Origin: Pseudomonadota bacterium
Lineage (GTDB): Bacteria; Pseudomonadota; Alphaproteobacteria; Rhodospirillales; Magnetospirillaceae
Direction: 5' to 3'
Length of the DNA stretch: 38,222 bases
NCBI GenBank assembly: GCA_021848545.1
Contig: JAJZUL010000030.1
Span: 1-38,222 of the forward strand
A model generated the notes under the pieces. The model had not been told where the DNA came from, searched no databases, and saw nothing but the letters and a program-made list of their open reading frames with translations. Of the stretch, positions 1 through 6,376 are shown one piece after another. Each line of letters opens with the position of its first letter. The stretch's first letter is position 1. A program made the position numbers and the translations under genes.

Positions 1-124
1 TGCGGAGAGGCTCCATCGGGGCCTCGGAGCGCAAGCGAGGATAGCCAAGGGCGCGGACGCGCCCGCCCGGCGATTGAGGGAAATATACATAATGCAGGGG
101 AAGCGGGTTCACCCGATTCCCCTG
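1..124 (-). mobile_element. MITE-like element family A, copy 1 (cut by window start)
   Basis: This is the reverse complement of the complete copies at 3658-3843 and 17661-17846. The visible inner end, TCACCCGATTCCCCTG at 109-124, is the terminal repeat. A subterminal hairpin occupies 95-124, and the rest of the element is near-identical to the other copies. The far end and its target duplication lie outside the window. The element carries a stop-free stretch that runs on into arfB from a TTG at 74, but it encodes no recognisable protein. No transposase is present. Confidence 0.8.
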
Positions 125-178
125 GGGAAAGGCGCGACCGGCTGGACCTTTACGCCCGGCTGTTGCACAAAGACCGGA

Positions 179-610
179 ATGGATAATCCCGAAACCGCCC
201 TGCCGATCTCGTCGCGCGTCTCGATTCCCCTGGCGGAAATCGAACTGATCCCCATTCTGGCCTCCGGCCCCGGCGGCCAGAATGTCAATAAATCCTCGAC
301 GGCGATCCATCTGCGCTTCGACATCGCCGCCTCGTCCCTGCCCGAATATTACAAGGCCCGACTGCTGGCGCTCAGCGACCGGCGCATCAGCCAGGACGGC
401 ATCGTCGTCATCAAGGCCCAGCAGGCGCGCTCCCAGGAACAGAACCGCGATGCCGCCCTCGCCCGTCTGGCCGAGCTGATCCGTAGCGTGGCGATCGTCG
501 CCAAACGCCGGGTGCCCACCAAACCGACGCGGTCGAAACAGGACAAGCGGATCAAGGAAAAGAAACAGCGCGGCCGCGACAAAGCGCTGCGGGGCAAAAT
601 TACCGACTGA
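179..610 (+). CDS. arfB: Peptidyl-tRNA hydrolase ArfB (YaeJ-type ribosome rescue factor)
   Basis: ArfB releases peptides from ribosomes stalled without a stop codon by hydrolysing peptidyl-tRNA. The 143-residue product has the class I release-factor GGQ motif at residues 32-34 (context SGPGGQNVNKSS). A strongly basic C-terminal tail rich in Lys and Arg follows, the part that in this family lies in the empty mRNA channel. Length matches the roughly 140 residues usual for ArfB, and there is no codon-recognition domain. The ATG at 179 is chosen because the in-frame extension back to TTG 74 is MITE sequence. The gene stands alone between two mobile elements. Function is confident from family knowledge; only the start is inferred. 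Confidence 0.93.
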   Translation: MDNPETALPISSRVSIPLAEIELIPILASGPGGQNVNKSSTAIHLRFDIAASSLPEYYKARLLALSDRRISQDGIVVIKAQQARSQEQNRDAALARLAELIRSVAIVAKRRVPTKPTRSKQDKRIKEKKQRGRDKALRGKITD

Positions 611-702
611 TCATCCTCCCGCACCGATTCATTCAAGGGAGACAGGACCACCCTTCCCGTCATGGGTAATGCCGCGGTTTGAAATCCGGATACCGCTTTG
701 GC

Positions 703-869
703 TTAACCCGATCTATTCATGGGGGCGCGAGGTGATGGCGCAGGGATTTGATTTGGATGGGATTTTTCGCGGACGCCGCCAATACCGGGGTATTGGCAAG
801 GCCGCAAAAAGCCCAGGCGGATCAAAGACCAAGCCAGCGCCCGCCGGAACCATGAATAGATCGGGTTAA
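703..869. mobile_element. MITE-like element family B, copy 1, with TTAA target duplication
   Basis: The element proper is 707-865 (159 bp). It is bounded by the perfect 16-bp inverted repeat CCCGATCTATTCATGG and flanked on both sides by TTAA (703-706, 866-869). A central perfect hairpin, GCCAATACC with its complement, lies at 778-797. A second copy of identical length is at 9804-9962 and differs at only about two positions. No transposase ORF is present. The 4-bp YTAR-type duplications resemble those of the IS5 group; an IS630-type TA duplication is the alternative. Confidence 0.85.
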
Positions 870-1104
870 CTCCCGCCACGCTCTCGGCCATTGGCGATGG
901 TATCTGCGTCACCGACGGAAAGGTGGGTTTGCGCCCATGGCGGGCATTGTATAGGTCGGCGGCGATTCCAGATTGCGGACCTTTGGCCGAACGGCTGCGC
1001 CGGAGGCCGTGGGCCGGGAGCTGACCGGCATGTTCCCGAAAGCCACTGTGCGATGGCTGCCGTTCGCTGGGACTGACATCCCGGACTGGTCGGCGGAGGC
1101 GTGA
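870..1104 (+). pseudogene. Possible frameshifted gene remnant, unknown function
   Basis: Two adjacent plus-strand frames look like one broken coding region. The upstream frame reads through IGDGICVTDGKVGLRPW and continues with an Arg-rich AERLRR stretch. The frame then shifts near 1000-1020 to one reading VGRELTGMFPKATVRWLPF and ending at TGA 1102-1104. No start codon is visible; MITE B copy 1 lies directly upstream and may have separated the 5' part. I do not recognise the family. Support is limited to protein-like composition, so this could be chance. Confidence 0.3.
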
Positions 1105-1140
1105 TATTGCCGGTTGCTGAAAAACACTCTAACAATCTAA

Positions 1141-1415
1141 AGCTGCAGTTCAGCGAAAGGTAGTCATTTTGTTTTCGGTGATCCTGTCAGCGAGCTCCGT
1201 ACGACGGCGCTTTTCAAGCGACTTGCCGTTCTCGACAAAAGCTATGCCGATCGCGCGATTATCTTCCTCGAAGAAATAACCCCGATCCTCGCCAGCATTG
1301 CCACCCATTTTCCCTATTATACCCGACACGATGTGCATCATGGCTTCCGGGTGATCGCAGGGCCGAGCAGATCCTCAACCCGTCTTTCCGGGCCAATCTT
1401 GTGGTGGGGGCATGA
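1141..1415 (+). pseudogene. Remnant of an HD-domain protein, frameshifted
   Basis: The open frame encodes a natural-looking protein segment including LFKRLAVLDKSYADRAIIFL and then ATHFPYYTRHDVHHGFRVI. The HD followed by HxxH-like residues resembles the N-terminal part of HD-type phosphohydrolase or nuclease domains. Near 1355 the frame breaks. One missing base would join it to RAEQILNPSFRANLVVGA, ending at TGA 1413-1415. No start codon is available after the in-frame TAA at 1138-1140. It is therefore a 5'-truncated, frameshifted fragment. HD assignment is inferred from the motif only. Confidence 0.5.
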
Positions 1416-1484
1416 GGTGCTTTTGAGTCGGGGGGTAGGGCGCTGCCCCCAGTACTGAAGGCGAACCGCCCGAGCCCGAGCCTC

Positions 1485-2522
1485 CTATCCGCGCAGCTCG
1501 CGCAGCTTCGCCATCGCTTTGCCGCTCGCCAGGGTGTCGCTGGCCAAGTGAAGGCCTTCCTCAATGCTGCCGCTCTTGCCGCCCAAATAAATTCGTACCG
1601 CGCTGTTGAATAAGACGGCATCCCGATGGGTATCGTCCGTTCCGCCCAGAACCGCCTCCGTGCGCATGGCGGTGTCCAGGGGCGACTCGCACCGGTCGTG
1701 CTTCGCCTCTTTGAGGCCGAAATCCGTAGGGGCCAGGGTGTAGTGCTCGACCACGCCGTCGCGGTAGTCGGCCACGGGGGTTGGCACGAGCGGCAGTTCA
1801 TCTCCGCCGTCGAGACCAAGGACGACCATCACCCGCTCTTGTCCGCGCCCGCCCGCGGCATAGGCAAAGCGTTCCAGAAAGGTGTCATGGGCGGCGCCGA
1901 TCAATGAACGCTTGGCTCCCGCCGGGTTGAGCATGACTTCGCAGGCATGGAGAAATGAGCGATAAAAAAGCACTTGGCGTAACGGCTTGAGCCGCTCCAC
2001 GCCGTGGAGATAACGGCTGGCGTGCAGATGGCCGAAGGCCTTGCGCTCGATGTCCCGCGCGACCATTTCGGGTTCCCGCGCAGCCGCGACGCCGAGTGCT
2101 TCGAGCACGCGCGCATTGCTGACGCCGTCTTTGGGCGGCAGGCCCGTATTCGAGTGAAGGACGACCGGGACGCCGGCCGCAGCGGTGACGATCGCCGCGG
2201 CGACGCTTAGGTTCAGAGCCTTTTTGCGCCCATCGTAGGGTCCGTTGCAGTTGACAAGGTTTTCGACGTTGGGGGAGATCAAACTCGCCACTTCTTCCAT
2301 GGCGTCGAGGAACCCCATCATCTCTTCGATTGTGGCGCCCTTGAAGCGCATGGCCGTAAGGAACGCACCCGCTTGTGCCGGATGGGCCTCGGCGGAGAAC
2401 AGGAATTCCAGTGCGTCCTTGGCGTCCTGGCGGGTCATGTCCTTTGCACCGTGACGCCCCTTGGCGGTCAGGATCAGGCGCTTGCGGAACTTTTCGCCGG
2501 CTTCGCTACGGTAGTCTTTCAT
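1485..2522 (-). CDS. TrpD-like phosphoribosyltransferase homologue (YbiB/TrpD2-type)
   Basis: The 345-residue protein follows the anthranilate phosphoribosyltransferase fold. An N-terminal helical domain contains FLFSAEAHPAQAGAFLTAMR. The glycine-rich segment around NGPYDGRKKALNLSVAAAI follows, then VPVVLHSNTGLPPKDGVSNA. The latter parts stand where TrpD has its GTGGD loop and the HGN motif, but the residues differ (NGPYDG, HSN). It is therefore unlikely to be the tryptophan-pathway enzyme and closer to TrpD2/YbiB-like proteins, whose role is not settled. ATG 2522 is preferred over in-frame GTG 2549, since the latter reads into repeat D. No trp genes are nearby. Confidence 0.7.
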   Translation of the reverse strand: MKDYRSEAGEKFRKRLILTAKGRHGAKDMTRQDAKDALEFLFSAEAHPAQAGAFLTAMRFKGATIEEMMGFLDAMEEVASLISPNVENLVNCNGPYDGRKKALNLSVAAAIVTAAAGVPVVLHSNTGLPPKDGVSNARVLEALGVAAAREPEMVARDIERKAFGHLHASRYLHGVERLKPLRQVLFYRSFLHACEVMLNPAGAKRSLIGAAHDTFLERFAYAAGGRGQERVMVVLGLDGGDELPLVPTPVADYRDGVVEHYTLAPTDFGLKEAKHDRCESPLDTAMRTEAVLGGTDDTHRDAVLFNSAVRIYLGGKSGSIEEGLHLASDTLASGKAMAKLRELRG

Positions 2523-2528
2523 CCGATT

Positions 2529-2589
2529 TTTCCCACATGGACGGCCCACCGCCTTGGCTTGATGGCAGGGTAGCCCGATCCCGGCGTAA
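2529..2589 (-). repeat. Short repeat D, copy 1, immediately upstream of the TrpD-like gene
   Basis: This segment resembles 10761-10817. Shared blocks in order on the plus strand are TTTCCC, ATGGACGGCCCA, CCGCC, GGCAGG and CCCGATCCCGGC. In both places the block begins a few bases upstream of the start codon of a minus-strand gene. A perfect 9-bp inverted repeat, ATCCCGGCG with CGCCGGGAT, begins at its right end here. The region 2590-2829 holds no gene I can support. Confidence 0.5.
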
Positions 2590-2829
2590 CCGGAAGCCTG
2601 CGCCGGGATGTACCGGACGCGGGGTTATTTGTAGAGATAACGAGCAATTCTTTTCTCCCTACCGTATCCAGTGATTGCGGGGTAGCTGCCGGGCGGGTGA
2701 CGATCAGTCATTCATGCGGTGCCGCAATTCCGCCAGACGATGAACTGGCGTGTTTTCAGCCCGTAATTTCCCAAACCGGCCCGCCCCCTTTCGGCCCCAA
2801 CCAGCCACGCCCCCCTTAATTCACGGGGT

Positions 2830-2848
2830 TCGGGGCCCAAGGCCCCGA
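2830..2848 (-). terminator. Candidate terminator hairpin downstream of the usp fragment
   Basis: TCGGGGCC and GGCCCCGA form a perfect 8-bp stem with a 3-nt loop, about 70 bp past the stop of the minus-strand usp gene. No U-run follows, so it may be Rho-assisted or only a structured intergenic repeat. Confidence 0.35.
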
Positions 2849-2919
2849 GCGGGTGCGGGCGGCAGCCCGATTGGTTCTTGCCCCCACCGCTTCCGGCCCG
2901 TTCCGGCCATTCCCATGCC

Positions 2920-3264
2920 CTACCGCATCAGCAGCACCGGCACGCGGACGGTGCGGATCATCGCCGTGGTGGTGCTGCCGACGATCAGGGTTCGGAGCGG
3001 TGAATGGCCGTAGGCCCCCATCATCAGGATGGCGCCCGGACTCGCCTCGGCCTCCTCGAATTGGGTCAATTCCTCCATCAGGGTCGATTTGACCCCCAAC
3101 CCGATGGCGCCGGACAGATCGTGCCGCTCGGCGACGGCATCGCGGCGCTGGACGACATGGAGCAGTTCCACCGGCTTTTCCAATTTGCGCGCGGCCCAGG
3201 CGGCGAGATCGCAGACGGAAGCGGCATAGCTGGAGGCGTCGATACAGGCGAGAATGTTCCGCAC
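2920..3264 (-). pseudogene. Universal stress protein with a large internal in-frame deletion
   Basis: The 114-residue product begins like the first domain of a tandem UspA protein (MRNILACIDASSYAASVCDL, later ERHDLSGAIGLG). It ends like the last strand of a Usp domain (ILMMGAYGHSPLRTLIVGS, then VRVPVLLMR). Tandem Usp proteins of this type have about 280 residues, and single domains about 140-150. The join is near residue 72 (EEAEASPGA, about position 3048), implying loss of some 150 or more codons while keeping frame. It lies directly downstream of a truncated SulP/STAS gene, the common sulP-usp pairing. A shortened functional protein cannot be excluded. Confidence 0.7.
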
Positions 3265-3274
3265 GCCCCCCTCC

Positions 3275-3613
3275 TCAATGCGCCGCCAGAAGCTTTTCGG
3301 CCCCCGGCTTGTCGTGGATGGCGAAGCGCTCGACCATGGCGGCGCTGGGTTCGTTCAGACCGACCAATTCAACCGAGGTTCCGGCGCGCCGGAAGCGGAT
3401 CACCGCCTTGTCGAGGGTGCCCACCCCGGTGATGTCCCAGAAATGGGCGTCGCTGAGATCGAGGACGACGTGATCGATCACTTCCTTGAAATCGAAAGCG
3501 TCGGCGAAGCGTTCGGCCGAGGCGAAGAAGATCGCGCCTTTGAGCCGATAGGTGCTCGCGCTTGGCTTATTATCCTCGCGCCCTCCGGGCGCTGCGGCGC
3601 GCTCAACGCGCAT
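3275..3613 (-). pseudogene. C-terminal STAS domain of a truncated SulP anion transporter
   Basis: The recognisable part runs from STYRLKGAIFFASAERFADA through VVLDLSDAHFWDITGVGTLD to the stop. That is a STAS domain of the kind ending SulP sulfate/bicarbonate transporters. No transmembrane segments precede it. Upstream sequence is low-complexity repeat-like DNA followed by MITE A copy 2, so the transporter body is gone. ATG 3613 would give a 112-residue STAS-only protein; the frame stays open into the MITE. The neighbouring usp is also damaged, so the whole sulP-usp unit appears to be decaying. Confidence 0.7.
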
Positions 3614-3647
3614 AGTCGTCGCTGCGCTCCTCCGGGTGCCAAAGGTC

Positions 3648-3854
3648 AAGAGCGCCCCAGGGGAATCGGGTGAACCCGCTTCCCCTGCATTATGTATATT
3701 TCCCTCAATCGCCGGGCGGGCGCGTCCGCGCCCTTGGCTATCCTCGCTTGCGCTCCGAGGCCCCGATGGAGCCTCTCCGCACGCTGCGGCGGCCTCAACG
3801 GCCTGGTCGCTCCGCTCCAACGCGCCTTCACCCGATCACCCTGAAGAGCGCCCC
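3648..3854 (+). mobile_element. MITE-like element family A, copy 2, with 10-bp target duplication
   Basis: The element proper is 3658-3843 (186 bp). Its ends are CAGGGGAATCGGGTGA (3658-3673) and TCACCCGATCACCCTG (3828-3843), matching as inverted repeats at 14 of 16 positions. AAGAGCGCCC flanks it directly at 3648-3657 and 3844-3853; the next C is shared, so 11 bp is possible. A subterminal hairpin occupies 3658-3687. Removing the element restores GGTCA-N10-TGACC, so it landed in a small inverted repeat. It encodes no transposase. Confidence 0.88.
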
Positions 3855-3982
3855 TGACCGTATGGACGACCGGATGCCTTGGCGTTATGGTCGGGCGCTG
3901 ACATTCTATTTACGGAATGCCGTCAATTCCCATAATTTTATTGCAAGTATTCACCAACGACTTGCCGCGAGAGGAGAACGCG

Positions 3983-4486
3983 ATGGTAAAGATCGGCGAC
4001 AAATTGCCGGCCGGCACCCTGGCCGAGACGCTGGAATTCGATGCGGCGAGCGGTTGCCCGCTCGCCCCCAAGAGTGTGGACGTCGCCGCCTCGGCGGCGG
4101 GCAAGACCATCGTCATCTTCGCCGTGCCCGGCGCCTATACCCCAACCTGCTCCATGCAGCACCTGCCGGGCTATGTGGAGGATGCGGACGCGCTGAAGGC
4201 CAAGGGCGTGGATGAAATCTGGTGCGTGGCCGTCAACGACCCCTTCGTGATGGCCGCCTGGGGCCGCGACTGCAAGGCCACCGGCAAGGTGCGCATGCTG
4301 GGCGACGGCAGCGGGCTGTGGACCAAGGCCTTGGGCCTGGAACTGAACCTGATCGAAAAAGGGCTGGGCATGCGCTCGCAGCGTTATTCGATGCTGGTCA
4401 AGGACGGGGTGGTCACCCGGTTGAACGTCGAGGAAAGCGGCCTGAAGGTGTCGGATTCCGGCACCATGCTGACGCAATTGGGCTGA
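3983..4486 (+). CDS. Prx5-type peroxiredoxin
   Basis: This thiol peroxidase reduces hydrogen peroxide and organic hydroperoxides, normally using glutathione/glutaredoxin or thioredoxin. The 167-residue protein has the active-site segment VPGAYTPTCSMQHLPGY with peroxidatic Cys56 and the conserved Pro and Thr before it. A second Cys near residue 84 (DEIWCVAVNDPF) may or may not resolve. Length and the C-terminal GTMLTQLG fit the Prx5 group. ATG 3983 is chosen because GAGAGGAG lies just upstream. It is a single gene after MITE A copy 2 and converges with the glycosyltransferase, whose frame overlaps its last 103 bp. Confidence 0.92.
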   Translation: MVKIGDKLPAGTLAETLEFDAASGCPLAPKSVDVAASAAGKTIVIFAVPGAYTPTCSMQHLPGYVEDADALKAKGVDEIWCVAVNDPFVMAAWGRDCKATGKVRMLGDGSGLWTKALGLELNLIEKGLGMRSQRYSMLVKDGVVTRLNVEESGLKVSDSGTMLTQLG

Positions 4487-5337
4487 CGGGACGGGCGCCT
4501 CGGCGCCCGCCCCCCTCCGCCGATGGGCGTCTCGGCGATCAGATGGCGGTAGCGCTCGCGATCGGAAACGATCCGTTCCGGGAAATAATCGCTGATCGGC
4601 ACCACTTCCCAGGCGTAGTTCTCCCGCTGGAAAATGTCGGCGCCGCTTTTCATGATGGCGTCGAGATCGAGATGATCGATCGTATCGGGCCGGTTCACCT
4701 CCTGATGGACGAAGGCCTGGATTTTCGTCCGCACATGATCGGCGTCCCCCAGATACGAAAAATGCCATCCGGCATGGGGGCGGGCGATGACCCTGCCCTT
4801 GTTCGCCACCAGATACGCCTTGCGCATCATCTGCATGCGGGCGGCGCGCAGGCCCTGGGGCGACGACATGGCGCCGGCGCGGCACGCCACCCCCCACACC
4901 ATATGCGCCTCGCCCCGGACATTGACGTAATTGACCTTGAAGTAGCTGAGCGGCATTTGCAGACCGACGGCGACGAAGGGGTATTGGGGCAGGGCGGCGA
5001 CGATATTGGCCCGGGGAATTTCATCGACGTCGGAGACGATCACCCAGTCATTGGCACCGACCCCGTCCAGGCCGCGGGCGATGGCGTCGCGCTGAAAGCA
5101 TTCGCGCGCCCAGGGGTCCGGCCCGTCGGGCATGTCGGAAACGACGATATGAGTGATCTTGGACAGATAAGGGGCGAAAGCCTCGCGATTGTCGGCGAAC
5201 ACCAGCGGCTTCGGCGCGCCCGCGTGGGTCACGGTCGCTTCCACCAGAACGAAGCGGTCCACCACCTCCCATAATTCTTCCAGACGGAGGCGGAGCACCT
5301 CCAACTCGTTGAAGAACGTGAAGCAATCGTAGATCAT
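4384..5337 (-). CDS. Family 17-type glycosyltransferase
   Basis: The protein begins MIYDCFTFFNELEVLRLRLE and has FVLVEATVTHAG and later WVIVSDVDEIPR. The DVDE acidic motif is expected to bind the metal-nucleotide-sugar. GWHFSYLGD and a C-terminal RYRHL follow. These are hallmarks of GT17 (N-acetylglucosaminyltransferase-like) proteins found in bacterial glycan clusters. The family core ends near residue 275. The last roughly 40 residues read through the antisense of the peroxiredoxin gene and look non-native (PNCVSMVPESDTF), so the original stop may have been lost. It lies 58 bp after cheR on the same strand and may be cotranscribed with the chemotaxis genes. The acceptor is unknown. Confidence 0.8.
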   Translation of the reverse strand: MIYDCFTFFNELEVLRLRLEELWEVVDRFVLVEATVTHAGAPKPLVFADNREAFAPYLSKITHIVVSDMPDGPDPWARECFQRDAIARGLDGVGANDWVIVSDVDEIPRANIVAALPQYPFVAVGLQMPLSYFKVNYVNVRGEAHMVWGVACRAGAMSSPQGLRAARMQMMRKAYLVANKGRVIARPHAGWHFSYLGDADHVRTKIQAFVHQEVNRPDTIDHLDLDAIMKSGADIFQRENYAWEVVPISDYFPERIVSDRERYRHLIAETPIGGGGRAPRRPSRQPNCVSMVPESDTFRPLSSTFNRVTTPSLTSIE

Positions 5338-5395
5338 CGCCGAAGATCCTATGTCGAGGGGGCCGCACGGGCGGCGATGAGCGACAGCGGAAACA

Positions 5396-6313
5396 TCACA
5401 CCCGCCGATACAGGGCCGCGGCCACGGATTCCAGCGGCAAACCGTTTCCCGCCACGGTTTCGCTATGGCCGACGAACAGATATCCGCCCGCCCGCAGACG
5501 GTCGCAGATGCGGATCAACACCCGCCTCTGGGTCTCCCTGTCGAAATAGATCAGGATGTTGCGAACGAAGATCACATCCATGACGTCGAGCGGATAGGAT
5601 TCCTCCATCAGGTTGAGCTGGCCGAAACGGACCATCTCGCGAACGAAGGGCGCCATGCGGACGGACGCGTCCGACGGATCGCGCGTCCGCAGGACGTAGC
5701 GTTTGCGCCAGTCCGGCGGCACCGGATCGATCATCTCGGCGGGATAGACCGCCATCCGCGCCTTGTCCAGGGCGCCGGTACAGATATCGGTGCCGACGAT
5801 TTCGAAACGGAAGCCGCGTCGGCCGCGGGCGAAATCATCGAGCACCATGGCCAGGGTATAGGGTTCGGCCCCGGTCGAGCAGGCCGCGCTCCAGACCTTG
5901 AGCGGGCGGCCGATGCCGATGCGGACCGGCTGTTCCAGCAGATCGGGCAGCACCCGCGCCACCAACAAACGGAAATGCTCGGGTTCGCGGAAAAAATCGG
6001 TCTTATTGGTGGTGATGACGTCGATCAGATGGGAGGCTTCCCCCTCCAACCCGCCGCCGAACAACAACGCGCAATATTCGTCGCCGCTGGCCAGCCCCAG
6101 CGCCTTCAGACGCCGGTGCAGCCGGCCCTCGACCATGCTTTTCTTGGCCAGGGGCAGGCGAATGCCGGCGCTGTTCTGGATGAAATCGGCCAGGCGGTTG
6201 AAGTTGCGCAGGCTGAGGTGTTCGCCGAAGCCGGCCGGAACCGGCCGGGCCTCTTCAGGAGGGTCGCCGCCGTGATCCGCATCGGAAACAACAATTCGAG
6301 TGAGGGGGCGCAT
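5396..6313 (-). CDS. cheR: Chemotaxis protein methyltransferase CheR
   Basis: CheR methylates glutamates on chemoreceptors using S-adenosylmethionine. The 305-residue protein has the N-terminal helical domain (RNFNRLADFIQNSAGIRLP), TTNKTDFFREPEHF, and the SAM-binding segment VWSAACSTGAEPYTLAM. It also has EIVGTDI, VIFVRNILIYFD, and the ending FVGHSETV. All are CheR signatures. It sits 63 bp downstream of a chemoreceptor gene on the same strand, an obvious substrate. An extra N-terminal stretch of about 30 residues precedes the CheR core. Confidence 0.95.
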   Translation of the reverse strand: MRPLTRIVVSDADHGGDPPEEARPVPAGFGEHLSLRNFNRLADFIQNSAGIRLPLAKKSMVEGRLHRRLKALGLASGDEYCALLFGGGLEGEASHLIDVITTNKTDFFREPEHFRLLVARVLPDLLEQPVRIGIGRPLKVWSAACSTGAEPYTLAMVLDDFARGRRGFRFEIVGTDICTGALDKARMAVYPAEMIDPVPPDWRKRYVLRTRDPSDASVRMAPFVREMVRFGQLNLMEESYPLDVMDVIFVRNILIYFDRETQRRVLIRICDRLRAGGYLFVGHSETVAGNGLPLESVAAALYRRV

Positions 6314-6376
6314 GACGTCCTCCCGCGACGATACCGGAGGCGCCGGCGAAAATCCGGCGGCGCCGCCAGGAACGGT

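Noticed and set aside
3646-3831. Short repeated ORF encoding [17 protein letters not shown], seen in all three family A copies
   Set aside because: The peptide is conserved only because the DNA element is conserved. No ribosome-binding site or family resemblance supports translation.
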